Assembly: GCA_903921665.1 (NCBI GenBank)
Contig: CAIXQT010000319.1
Span: 1 to 6,336, forward strand
Length of the DNA stretch: 6,336 nucleotides
Source: an uncultured Opitutia bacterium
GTDB taxonomy: Bacteria; Verrucomicrobiota; Verrucomicrobiia; Opitutales; UBA953
Reading direction: 5' to 3'
Shown here piece after piece: positions 1-5,760 of the stretch; position 1 is the first letter of the stretch; every line of letters starts with the position of its first letter. The position numbers were made by a program, and so were the translations under genes. The notes under the pieces were generated by a model. The model was not told the origin of the DNA and made no database searches. It saw nothing but the letters and a program-made list of their open reading frames with translations.

Positions 1-408
1 GTCTACTCGCGCAACAATCTCATCACCCTGGATACGTGGCATGGACGTTACGATACGATCGGACGCAAGAAGGCGGAGGTCGAAGTAAAGGATACGCTGG
101 GCGCTCCGGTTCGCCAGAAGGACATGGTCGAGGTCAAGTCCGTCGACCGTATCAAGTCCGCCGTCACCGGCACGAAGGCCGAAGTGAAGGACTGGGAAGA
201 GCGCATGGGCGTAGAGGCCAATCCGAAATATGCCGGCATGAAATCCAATTGGCAGGGGCGTCTTAATCCCGACCCCAAGACGGTCGATCAGCTTTCGATG
301 CAGGATATCAACCGCTACCAGTTTCGGCGTAATCGCTCGAGCGACGCTGGTCTGCCGGTGGTGAAGCCAGGCTCCGACGAAGTGCAAAACAAGGGCGTCC
401 GGAAGTAA
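1..408 (+). CDS. C-terminal part of an unrecognised charged protein (5' end outside window)
   Basis: The frame is open from the first base to a TAA at 406-408, giving 135 residues with no start required inside the window. I do not recognise the family. The visible part is hydrophilic, rich in Lys, Arg, Glu and Asp, has no cysteine and no membrane segment. An early stretch (LITLDTWHGRYDTIGRK) is followed by alternating charged residues around EVEVKD and MVEVKSVDRIK that could form beta strands, then a basic, probably disordered tail ending NKGVRK. An ATG at 124 lies inside the frame, but the coding frame continues upstream of it, so it is probably not the start. A hairpin terminator 13 bases after the stop closes the unit, so the next gene is transcribed separately. 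That the reading frame is real is fairly sure; the function is unknown. Confidence 0.6.
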   Translation, partial: VYSRNNLITLDTWHGRYDTIGRKKAEVEVKDTLGAPVRQKDMVEVKSVDRIKSAVTGTKAEVKDWEERMGVEANPKYAGMKSNWQGRLNPDPKTVDQLSMQDINRYQFRRNRSSDAGLPVVKPGSDEVQNKGVRK

Positions 409-421
409 TTGGTTGAAATTG

Positions 422-442
422 AAGCGGTTACGCCGCTTTTTT
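422..442 (+). terminator. Rho-independent terminator of the first gene
   Basis: A 6-bp perfect stem, AAGCGG (422-427) with CCGCTT (433-438), encloses the loop TTACG and runs into six consecutive T (437-442). It starts 13 bases after the stop at 408. It also decides the next gene's start: an in-frame TTG at 441 would lie in the T-tract, so the ATG at 489 is preferred. Confidence 0.8.
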
Positions 443-471
443 GCCTCGCAGGTTCGGCGGGGTGTTTTACT
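441..471 (+). promoter_or_regulatory. Possible sigma70-type promoter of the kinase-like gene
   Basis: TTGCCT (441-446) resembles a -35 box at 4 of 6 positions. An extended -10, TG at 463-464 then TTTACT at 466-471 (4 of 6 to TATAAT), follows after 19 bases. Initiation near 478 would leave a leader of only about 10 bases before the ATG at 489, which has no Shine-Dalgarno. The boxes are weak and the spacer long, so this is a suggestion resting mainly on the terminator just upstream. Confidence 0.25.
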
Positions 472-488
472 CCTACACCCTTAACTTC

Positions 489-1691
489 ATGAGCGACGCT
501 CAGCCCAGACCCGCCGGCAACGGCATCAGCGACCTCGAGGTCAAGGATGGTCAGATCATCTTCGATTCGGTCTGGTCCAGTCTGGAACGGGAGTTCGGCC
601 GCGAGAAGCTGGCCTTCCCGCGCGAGATCTTCTGGCTCAACGGCGCTCCTGGCGCCGGTAAGGGCACGAACACGGCGTTCATCCTGCAGTATCGGGATTA
701 TGCCGCCGATCCGATCGTCGTCAGCGACCTGCTCTCCAGCCCCGAGGCCAAGAAGCGTATCGATGCCGGCATGCTCGTGGGTGACCGCGAAGTGGTCGAG
801 ATCCTCTTCCGTAAGCTGCTTGCTCCCGAATACGTCAGCGGCGCGATCGTCGATGGCTTCCCGCGCTCGATGGTCCAGGTCGAATGTCTCAAGCACCTGT
901 TCACGAAGCTCAACGACCTGCGCACCGAATTCCGTGGTTCCACGGGCGTCCGCTTCCCCAAGCCGCATTTCCACATCCTCGTCCTGTTCGTCGACGAGAA
1001 CGAATCCGTCCGTCGTCAGCTCAAGCGCGGCCAGGAAGCCGTCGCCCAGAACGAGAAGGCCGCCCGCGATGGCGGACCGCTCGCCGAGGTCCGCAAGACC
1101 GACCTGACGGCCGACGCCGCCCGTAACCGCTACCGCGTCTTCAAGGAGCGCACCTACGAGCCCCTGCAGTCGCTCCGCGACATCTTCCATTACCACTTCA
1201 TCAACGCGCAGGGTTCGTTGCCGGAAGTCCAGGCCCGCATCATCAAGGAACTCCAGTACCAGAGCTCCCTTGAACTGTCGGAAGAGACGTATGACCTTAT
1301 CTCGCCGATCCCGCTGGCCTCGCAGATCGTCCAGCACGCCCGCCAGGACCTCGTCCGACGGCTGGATGACTACGCCGAGCGCAACGCCGAATCCTTCCGC
1401 CAGGTCATCGAACTGATCCAGGACAAGTTCCTGCCGATCATCAAGGCGCACGCCATCTCCGGTCAGGCCCACGTCAACATCGAGACCCTCGTCTTCGACG
1501 ACCCTCTGGCGATCTCGATGTTCATCGACATCTTCTCCGAACGCGGCTTCCACGCCGTCGTCGACCAGCATCGCATCGAGATCCCCGAGACCATCGTCGC
1601 CGGCACGGGCAAGGTGATCACGCGCGTCAAGAAGGTCTGGCGCGTTTCGATCCGCTTCGAAGGTTCCGAGATCCGCCGCGGCGGAGCCTGA
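489..1691 (+). CDS. Adenylate kinase-family nucleoside monophosphate kinase with C-terminal extension
   Basis: This 400-residue protein belongs to the P-loop nucleoside monophosphate kinases, which move a phosphate between ATP and an NMP in the cytoplasm. Residues about 46-255 follow the adenylate kinase plan: P-loop GAPGAGKGT at 52-60, IDAGMLVGDREVVEILF at 91-107 matching the family's DAGxLVxDxxV segment, VDGFPRS at 121-127, a short cysteine-free lid after the basic stretch RRQLKRG (175-181), and RYRVFKERTYEPLQ at 214-227 matching the family's YxxxTxPL. It differs from the usual roughly 215 residues by a 45-residue N-terminal extension and about 140 C-terminal residues that I cannot assign. 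The adenylate kinase STGDxLR loop is VSDLLSS here (78-84), lacking the Arg, so the acceptor may not be AMP. The ATG at 489 is chosen because the only earlier start (TTG at 441) sits in a terminator. No Shine-Dalgarno is visible. The kinase fold is near certain; substrate is unknown. Confidence 0.85.
   Translation: MSDAQPRPAGNGISDLEVKDGQIIFDSVWSSLEREFGREKLAFPREIFWLNGAPGAGKGTNTAFILQYRDYAADPIVVSDLLSSPEAKKRIDAGMLVGDREVVEILFRKLLAPEYVSGAIVDGFPRSMVQVECLKHLFTKLNDLRTEFRGSTGVRFPKPHFHILVLFVDENESVRRQLKRGQEAVAQNEKAARDGGPLAEVRKTDLTADAARNRYRVFKERTYEPLQSLRDIFHYHFINAQGSLPEVQARIIKELQYQSSLELSEETYDLISPIPLASQIVQHARQDLVRRLDDYAERNAESFRQVIELIQDKFLPIIKAHAISGQAHVNIETLVFDDPLAISMFIDIFSERGFHAVVDQHRIEIPETIVAGTGKVITRVKKVWRVSIRFEGSEIRRGGA
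1672..1685. repeat. 14-bp perfect palindrome at a convergent gene junction
   Basis: TCCGCCGCGGCGGA reads the same on both strands and covers the last codons before the stop at 1689-1691. In RNA it could form a 5-bp hairpin with a CGCG loop. No T-run follows on either side, so it is not a standard terminator. It lies where two convergent genes end 2 bp apart. GC-rich coding sequence produces such palindromes easily, so function is uncertain. Confidence 0.3.
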
Positions 1692-1693
1692 GG

Positions 1694-3049
1694 TTATCTG
1701 GCCGCGGGGGGCGCTGGCTCGATCCGGTTCTCGTCACCTTCCATGACGATGAAGAGCGGCGCCTTGCTGCGCCGGTCGGCCGGCCGGTCGTCGCGCAGGA
1801 GGTTGCCCGTCACGATGCTGCGATTGACCCGGGTCAGGCGGAGGGCGGAGCCGTCGCTGTCGAGGATACTGTTGTTCGTGATCCGCAAGCGCGAGCAGTC
1901 CGTCACGTCCACGGCGGCTTCGCGGCCGTGCACGCCGGAGACGAGATTGTCGGAGAAGCTGGAATCGACGATCCGGCGCAGGACGACGCCGTTCTTTTCA
2001 GCGAGATCGTTGCCGTTGACGAGGTACCGGGGGTTGCGATCGAAGTTGTTGCCGCTGATCACGACATTGGAGCTGTCTTCGACGAGGATATCATGGGTGA
2101 AGCCTTCCCAGAAGGTGTTGGCGGAGACCGTGACGCCGCGGGCATTCTTGATCTCGACGTTGACCTGGACGTCGCTGAACACGTTGCCGATGATGGTCAC
2201 GTTGCCTTCGCGGGTCGTCGGTCGGCCGCCCCGGCGCACCAGCGACTCGTCCTTGCCTGCGCCGAGGATGCGGATGTTCGCCGAGTCAGGCGCCTTGTTC
2301 GTGTGTTGGATGGTGCAGCCGGTGATGGTGACCTCGCCGATGGAGCCGCCGGTCGAGTCGAGTTCGACGTTGGCGGCCGGCTTGCCCTTGGGGGCATGGT
2401 TGTACTCGATGTCACAGGTGCCGATCTGGAGATTACGCACGTTGCCGCCGCGGGAGACGATCCCGCCGCCGCCGTTGTAGCTGATGTGGGAGCCGACGAT
2501 ATTCGACTGGTGCAGGTTGACGTCGTCGTAGAAGACCCCGATGCCGGAGTTATGGTAGAGGTTGCAGGCGCTGATGATGACGTTGCGATTCGACTTCGTG
2601 AGGCGGATCGCGTGGCGGCATTCGCGGATGAGGACCTGTTGCACCGTGAGCTGCATCGTGCCCGTGGCCTCGATGCCGTCGGCCTCGGCGTGCGCACCGA
2701 TGATCTCGATGCCGGTGACGGCGGGCGCCCGCTCGTTCTGCCAGACCTGAGGCTTGAAGTTCCAGGGGTCGGCCGACTTGCCATGCGTGCCGACGAGACG
2801 CAGGGCCGGGCCGGAGCCCGCCATGATGATCTGCGCCGTACCGTCGCCGCTGATCGAAGCGTAGCCCGTCTTGGCGAGGTCGATGGTCACCGTCTTCGTC
2901 AGTCGGTAGCGCCCCTTCAGGAGGCGGACCGAGCCGTGGGTGTCGACGAGTTTCTGGAGCGCGGCGGTGTCGTCCGCCTGCCCGTCGCCGACGAGCGTCT
3001 GGGCGGTCAGGACGGTCGTGCACGCCAGCAGTGCGAGCAAGGGGCGCAT
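1694..3049 (-). CDS. Secreted right-handed beta-helix (pectate lyase-like) protein
   Basis: The 451-residue product begins with a short hydrophobic leader (MRPLLALLACTTVLTAQ), suggesting Sec export with cleavage near residue 17. A lipoprotein reading at Cys10 (LLAC) is possible but the n-region is very short. GDGQADDTAALQKLVD at 21-36 is the typical opening of the pectate lyase 3/GH28-like superfamily, followed by a strand-turn segment VRLLKGRYRL (41-50). From about 110 to 420 the chain is built of short parallel-strand repeats with Asn/Gly turns (NVIISACNLYHNSGIGVF, VTISGCxI-like, NVVISGNNF, RLRITNNSILD), the signature of a right-handed beta-helix. Such folds bind or cleave polysaccharides. 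I see no residue set that separates lyase, hydrolase or epimerase, so the reaction is open. The ATG lies 4 bases after the upstream esterase stop, with only a weak AAGG before it, suggesting co-transcription and coupled translation. Its stop is 2 bp from the stop of the convergent kinase-like gene. Confidence 0.85.
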   Translation of the reverse strand: MRPLLALLACTTVLTAQTLVGDGQADDTAALQKLVDTHGSVRLLKGRYRLTKTVTIDLAKTGYASISGDGTAQIIMAGSGPALRLVGTHGKSADPWNFKPQVWQNERAPAVTGIEIIGAHAEADGIEATGTMQLTVQQVLIRECRHAIRLTKSNRNVIISACNLYHNSGIGVFYDDVNLHQSNIVGSHISYNGGGGIVSRGGNVRNLQIGTCDIEYNHAPKGKPAANVELDSTGGSIGEVTITGCTIQHTNKAPDSANIRILGAGKDESLVRRGGRPTTREGNVTIIGNVFSDVQVNVEIKNARGVTVSANTFWEGFTHDILVEDSSNVVISGNNFDRNPRYLVNGNDLAEKNGVVLRRIVDSSFSDNLVSGVHGREAAVDVTDCSRLRITNNSILDSDGSALRLTRVNRSIVTGNLLRDDRPADRRSKAPLFIVMEGDENRIEPAPPAAR

Positions 3050-3053
3050 GGCC

Positions 3054-3926
3054 TTATTTGGCGGCCTTCAGGAAACCTTCGGCGCCCATCCATTCGCCGG
3101 CGGTCTTGGTCCAGCCGTCGACCGGGAATTTCGTCTGGCGCGTGCCGAAACCGTGGCCGCCTTTGGAGTAGACGTGGATCTCGGCCGGGATGTTCTGGCG
3201 CTTGTACTCGATGTAGAGCTTCGCCGCTTCCAGAGGGTTGGCGCCGTCGTTATGGGCGACGACGAAGAAGCAGGGCGGGGCGTCGGCAGGGACGCTGAAA
3301 CCTTCGCGGAACTTCGTCTTGTCCTCTTTTTCGAGGAAGCCGCCGCCGTACACGAAGATCGTGAAGTCCGGGCCGCGCGGGTCATCAACGCCAGGCTTCT
3401 GTTCATAGGTGCGCGGGGTACGGTCCCATGAAGCGTGGCCGACGAGGTTGGCGCCGGCGGAGAAGCCGATCACACCGACGCGCTTCGGGTCGATGTTCCA
3501 TTCCTTGGCGTGGGCGCGGACCAGGCCAAGCGAACGCTGCAGGTCCTGCACGGGGTAGTTGTGCGGCACCGTTTCGTCGGAGGTCGGGGTGCGGTAGCGG
3601 AGGAGGATGCCGGTGATGCCGATGCTGTTGAGCCATTCGCAGACGCCGGTGCCTTCGTTCTTGGTCGAGAGGAACCAGTAGCCGCCGCCCGGGCAGACGA
3701 TGACCGCGGCGCCGTTCGGATTGGCGGCGGGGTAGACCGTGATCGACGGCTCGTTGATGAACGTCTCTCGGCCCGGTTGGTTGCCTTTCGGGCCGATGCG
3801 ATCGAGCACCGTCTTCGACGGCGCCACACGCTTGCCCGGGACGCCTTCGGGCCACAGAGGCAAGACGGTTTCGGCGGCGCCGGCGGTGGTGGCCAAGGTC
3901 AGGAGGAAGAGCGTAAGGAAGCGCAT
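3054..3926 (-). CDS. Secreted alpha/beta hydrolase, probable carbohydrate esterase
   Basis: The 290-residue product starts with a clear Sec signal peptide (MRFLTLFLLTLATTAGAA), so export to the periplasm or outside is expected. The hydrolase fold is shown by the oxyanion segment CPGGGY (78-83), the nucleophile elbow GFSAGA (154-159, Ser156), an acid candidate in AHNDGAN (Asp227) and the catalytic His in GGHGFG (His258). These match the BD-FAE/acetylxylan-esterase-like group, which removes acetyl or other ester groups from plant or algal polysaccharides; the actual substrate is inferred. The longer in-frame ATG at 3971 is rejected because it would put 15 non-signal residues (MFGTTARVCC...) before the leader and begin at a terminator hairpin. 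No Shine-Dalgarno precedes 3926. The gene is first of a two-gene unit with the beta-helix protein 4 bases downstream, as expected if one strips esters and the other acts on the backbone. Confidence 0.87.
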   Translation of the reverse strand: MRFLTLFLLTLATTAGAAETVLPLWPEGVPGKRVAPSKTVLDRIGPKGNQPGRETFINEPSITVYPAANPNGAAVIVCPGGGYWFLSTKNEGTGVCEWLNSIGITGILLRYRTPTSDETVPHNYPVQDLQRSLGLVRAHAKEWNIDPKRVGVIGFSAGANLVGHASWDRTPRTYEQKPGVDDPRGPDFTIFVYGGGFLEKEDKTKFREGFSVPADAPPCFFVVAHNDGANPLEAAKLYIEYKRQNIPAEIHVYSKGGHGFGTRQTKFPVDGWTKTAGEWMGAEGFLKAAK

Positions 3927-3966
3927 CGGGGTAGGGTTAGGACAGCACACCCGGGCGGTTGTGCCA

Positions 3967-3996
3967 AACAAAGAAGCGGCCGAGGGGCCGCTTCTT
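3967..3996 (-). terminator. Hairpin terminator of the tadA-SOD unit
   Basis: An 11-bp perfect stem, AAGAAGCGGCC (3971-3981) with GGCCGCTTCTT (3986-3996), has a GAGG loop. On the minus strand it is followed by the T-rich run CTTCTTTGTTTGG, and it lies 22 bases after the SOD stop. It separates the SOD from the esterase gene, whose promoter must therefore lie in the roughly 45 bases between this hairpin and 3926 or depend on read-through. Confidence 0.8.
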
Positions 3997-4018
3997 GATG
4001 CTGATATGACTGAATCGC

Positions 4019-4753
4019 TTAGGCGATGGCCTTGACGTAGATCTCGTTGGCCTTCTTCCAGTCGACGACCTTCCAGAAGGCGTCCACGTAGTCGGGACGG
4101 CGGTTCTGGTACTTCAGGTAATAGGCGTGTTCCCAGACGTCGAGTGCGAGGACCGGGGTGCCGTTCACGTCGACGACGCCTTTCATGAGAGGGCTGTCCT
4201 GGTTCGGCGTGGAGGTCACGGCGATCGACTTGTCGGCCTTGACGATGAGCCAGGCCCAGCCGGAACCGAAGCGGGTAGTAGCGGCCGTCTTGAACGCAGC
4301 CTTGAGGCCCTTCTCGCCTTCGAGACCGCCGAAAGCCTTCTGGATGGCTTCGCCGAGGGCGCCGACGGGTTCGCCGCCGCCGTTAGGCGAAATGATGTTC
4401 CAGAAGAAGGTGTGGTTGGCGTGGCCGCCGGCGTTGTTGCGGACCGCCATGCGGATGGACTCAGGCACCTTGGAGAGGTCGGCGATCAGGGCGTTGACGT
4501 CGGCCGGAGCGGCGAAGCCGGCTTCCTTGGCGAGCGCGGCGTTCACGTTGGTGACATAGGCATTGTGGTGCTTGCCGTGGTGGATTTCCATCGTCGCCTG
4601 GTCGATGTGCGGTTCGAGCGCGGCGTGAGGATAGGGCAGGGGGGCGAGGGTGTAGCTCATGGTTTTGGTGGAAGAAGTCTGGGCGGAAAGGGAAGTGGCG
4701 CCGAGCGCGGCGGCGGCGAGGGAGGCTTTGCTGATGAAGTCGCGTCGTTGCAT
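4019..4753 (-). CDS. sodA: Mn-type superoxide dismutase with twin-arginine (Tat) leader
   Basis: The product (244 residues) converts superoxide to oxygen and hydrogen peroxide. All four metal ligands are visible by comparison with E. coli SodA: His58 in MEIHHGKHH, His114 in GGHANH, and Asp205 and His209 in DVWEHAYY. Tyr66 and Gln185 (in NQDSPL) occupy the second-sphere positions. Gly in AGGHANH and Gln in NQDSPL are marks of the Mn type rather than the Fe type, though cambialistic use cannot be excluded. Residues 1-30 are an added leader: RRDFISK fits the Tat pattern, followed by an Ala-rich hydrophobic stretch ending SLSAQ. The folded, metal-loaded enzyme is therefore predicted to be exported. 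The core begins at MSYTLAPLPY, just where cytosolic SODs start. The ATG at 4753 is chosen because it puts RR near the N-terminus; an ATG at 4786 would add 11 residues and overlap tadA. The gene lies 29 bases after tadA and probably shares its transcript. Confidence 0.93.
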   Translation of the reverse strand: MQRRDFISKASLAAAALGATSLSAQTSSTKTMSYTLAPLPYPHAALEPHIDQATMEIHHGKHHNAYVTNVNAALAKEAGFAAPADVNALIADLSKVPESIRMAVRNNAGGHANHTFFWNIISPNGGGEPVGALGEAIQKAFGGLEGEKGLKAAFKTAATTRFGSGWAWLIVKADKSIAVTSTPNQDSPLMKGVVDVNGTPVLALDVWEHAYYLKYQNRRPDYVDAFWKVVDWKKANEIYVKAIA

Positions 4754-4782
4754 GGGTACAGGTTGATGATTTGCCGCAGGGG

Positions 4783-5274
4783 TCAAGCCGGGGCGGAGGA
4801 ATCGCGGCCGCGTTTCATATTGAAATAGGCTTGGAGGATCTCACGGCAGGGTTCTTCGAGCACGCCGGAGGTCACCTGGACGCGGTGATTCAGCTTCGGT
4901 AGGCTGTGCAGCTCGGTCGCTCCGCCCATGCAGCCCATCTTCGGGTCGCCCCAGGCGTACACCACGCGATTGAGCCGGCTCATGATCGTGGCGCCGGAGC
5001 ACATCGGACAGGGTTCCTTGGTGACGTAAAGGTTGCACTCGTTGAGGCGCCAGTCGCCGATCTTCTTGGCGGCTTGGGTGATGGCCAGCATCTCGGCGTG
5101 GGCGGTCGGATCGTTGGCTCGTTCGACTTCGTTATGGGCCGCCGCGATGATCTCGCCGCCGCGTTCGATGATCGCCCCGATCGGGACTTCGTCGATGCGC
5201 CAGGCGTCGACGGCCAGGTTGAAGGCCAGCGCCATGTAGAAGGCGTCGTCCCGGTTCAACTGGGACGGGCGCAT
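4783..5274 (-). CDS. tadA: tRNA-specific adenosine deaminase TadA
   Basis: TadA deaminates adenosine 34 to inosine in the anticodon of tRNA-Arg(ACG), an essential zinc-dependent step in most bacteria, in the cytoplasm. In the 163-residue form the deaminase signature is complete: NDPTAHAEM at 54-62 (zinc ligand His59, proton-shuttle Glu61) and EPCPMCSGA at 87-95 (zinc ligands Cys89 and Cys92). VPIGAII (30-36) and the C-terminal NHRVQVTSGVLEE plus YFNMKRG match E. coli TadA closely, favouring TadA over guanine or cytosine deaminases of the same fold. Start choice is uncertain: the ATG at 5274 gives the usual family length and has GAGAAG directly before it, while an in-frame ATG at 5328 would add 18 residues (MEGDASTPRPGLV...) not typical of the family. 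It is the first gene of a likely two-gene unit with sodA and divergent from infA. Confidence 0.92.
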   Translation of the reverse strand: MRPSQLNRDDAFYMALAFNLAVDAWRIDEVPIGAIIERGGEIIAAAHNEVERANDPTAHAEMLAITQAAKKIGDWRLNECNLYVTKEPCPMCSGATIMSRLNRVVYAWGDPKMGCMGGATELHSLPKLNHRVQVTSGVLEEPCREILQAYFNMKRGRDSSAPA

Positions 5275-5283
5275 CTTCTCGAA

Positions 5284-5299
5284 CGGGCAAACAAGCCCG
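5284..5299 (-). other. Small hairpin just upstream of the preferred tadA start
   Basis: CGGGC (5284-5288) pairs with GCCCG (5295-5299) around a six-base loop. On the minus strand the hairpin ends about 9 bases before the ATG at 5274. If 5274 is the true start it lies in the leader; if 5328 is the start it is coding. Role is uncertain. Confidence 0.2.
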
Positions 5300-5390
5300 G
5301 GGCGGGGGGTCGAAGCGTCTCCTTCCATGGCGGGCAGGATTGGCCCTGCGAGGCCTGTGGCAAGAGGGGAGGCGGTCCTTACTACAGTGA

Positions 5391-5419
5391 TTGACTATGC
5401 CCCCGGTTCGGGATGCACT
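5391..5419 (+). promoter_or_regulatory. Possible infA promoter
   Basis: TTGACT (5391-5396) matches the -35 consensus at 5 of 6 positions. At a 17-base spacing lies TGCACT (5414-5419), only 3 of 6 for a -10. The region between the divergent tadA and infA starts must hold both promoters. For infA this is the best -35 I can find, but the weak -10 and the very short leader it implies keep confidence low. Confidence 0.25.
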
Positions 5420-5433
5420 GCGGGTCATAAGGC

Positions 5434-5697
5434 ATGGCTGAAGAACCCGTTATCGAACTCGAAGGCAAAATCCTGCAGGTGCTTCCTGGCACCATGTTCC
5501 GGATCGAGCTCCCCAACAAGCACGTGGTGCTGGGACGTATCTCGGGACGACTTCGCAAGAATTTCATCCGTATCAACCCCGGCGACCGCGTGAAGGTCGA
5601 GATGAGCCCGGCTGACCTGACTCAGGCCCGTATCATCTTCCGTCTGCGTGATACCGCCCCGCGCCCCCCGGGTCCCCCGCCCAAGCGCCGCTATTGA
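5434..5697 (+). CDS. infA: Translation initiation factor IF-1 with proline/arginine-rich tail
   Basis: IF-1 binds the A site of the 30S subunit and assists IF-2 and IF-3 in start selection. Residues 1-72 are the single OB-fold S1-like domain: IELEGKILQVLPGTMFRIEL, then HVVLGRISGRLRKNFIRI and GDRVKVEMSPADLTQARIIFR align across the length with E. coli IF-1 (72 residues). The product is 87 residues because a tail of about 15 follows (DTAPRPPGPPPKRRY), basic and proline-rich. The reading frame is clean and ends at TGA 5695-5697, so this is not an obvious frameshift. An AAGG ends two bases before the ATG, too close for an ideal Shine-Dalgarno. The gene stands alone: tadA diverges upstream and a strong terminator follows, unlike the operon position beside ribosomal genes seen in some other bacteria. 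Confidence 0.95.
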   Translation: MAEEPVIELEGKILQVLPGTMFRIELPNKHVVLGRISGRLRKNFIRINPGDRVKVEMSPADLTQARIIFRLRDTAPRPPGPPPKRRY

Positions 5698-5705
5698 TTC
5701 CCCAG

Positions 5706-5729
5706 AAACCCGGTCGTACGGGTTTTTTT
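5706..5729 (+). terminator. Rho-independent terminator of infA
   Basis: A 7-bp perfect stem, AAACCCG (5706-5712) with CGGGTTT (5719-5725), has a GTCGTA loop and ends in seven T (5723-5729). It starts 9 bases after the infA stop. cysK downstream must have its own promoter. Confidence 0.9.
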
Positions 5730-5730
5730 A

Positions 5731-5760
5731 TTGCAAGGGGTCAGCGGCTAATCCATTAAT
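5731..5760 (+). promoter_or_regulatory. Possible cysK promoter
   Basis: Directly after the infA terminator, TTGCAA (5731-5736, 4 of 6 to -35) and ATTAAT (5755-5760, 4 of 6 to -10) are 18 bases apart. Transcription would start near 5767, leaving a leader of about 22 bases. One TAATCATTA copy would overlap the -10 and start site and the other would lie in the leader. Confidence 0.4.

Noticed and set aside
441..488. TTG at 441 as start of the kinase-like gene, adding 16 residues
   Set aside because: The TTG lies in the T-tract of the terminator closing the previous gene, and the added residues (PRRFGGVFYSYTLNF) are unlike the family core.
315..1571. 418-residue open frame on the minus strand opposite the kinase-like gene
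   Set aside because: It is fully covered by a gene with strong family motifs. The product is a low-complexity mix of Asp, Val, Leu, Arg and Gly, as expected from the reverse of GC-rich codons, and shows no domain.
1928..3298. 456-residue open frame on the plus strand opposite the beta-helix and esterase genes
   Set aside because: It spans two real genes on the other strand, is made of repetitive Asp/Val/Ala/Gly text and has no recognisable motif. It is a GC-bias shadow.
3939..3967. Sigma54 (-24/-12) or sigma70 promoter for the esterase around TTGGCAC on the minus strand
   Set aside because: TTGGCAC fits a -24 box, but no TTGC follows at the required spacing. For sigma70 the matching -10 (TGTCCT) has only 3 of 6 consensus bases. 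Not enough to annotate.
3927..3971. Longer esterase start at 3971
   Set aside because: It would begin at the edge of the terminator hairpin and place 15 polar, cysteine-containing residues before a well-formed signal peptide.
5127..5433. Minus-strand 98-residue and plus-strand 88-residue open frames around the tadA/infA divergence
   Set aside because: Both overlap tadA or infA in other frames and are rich in Arg, Ser and Pro with no family resemblance.
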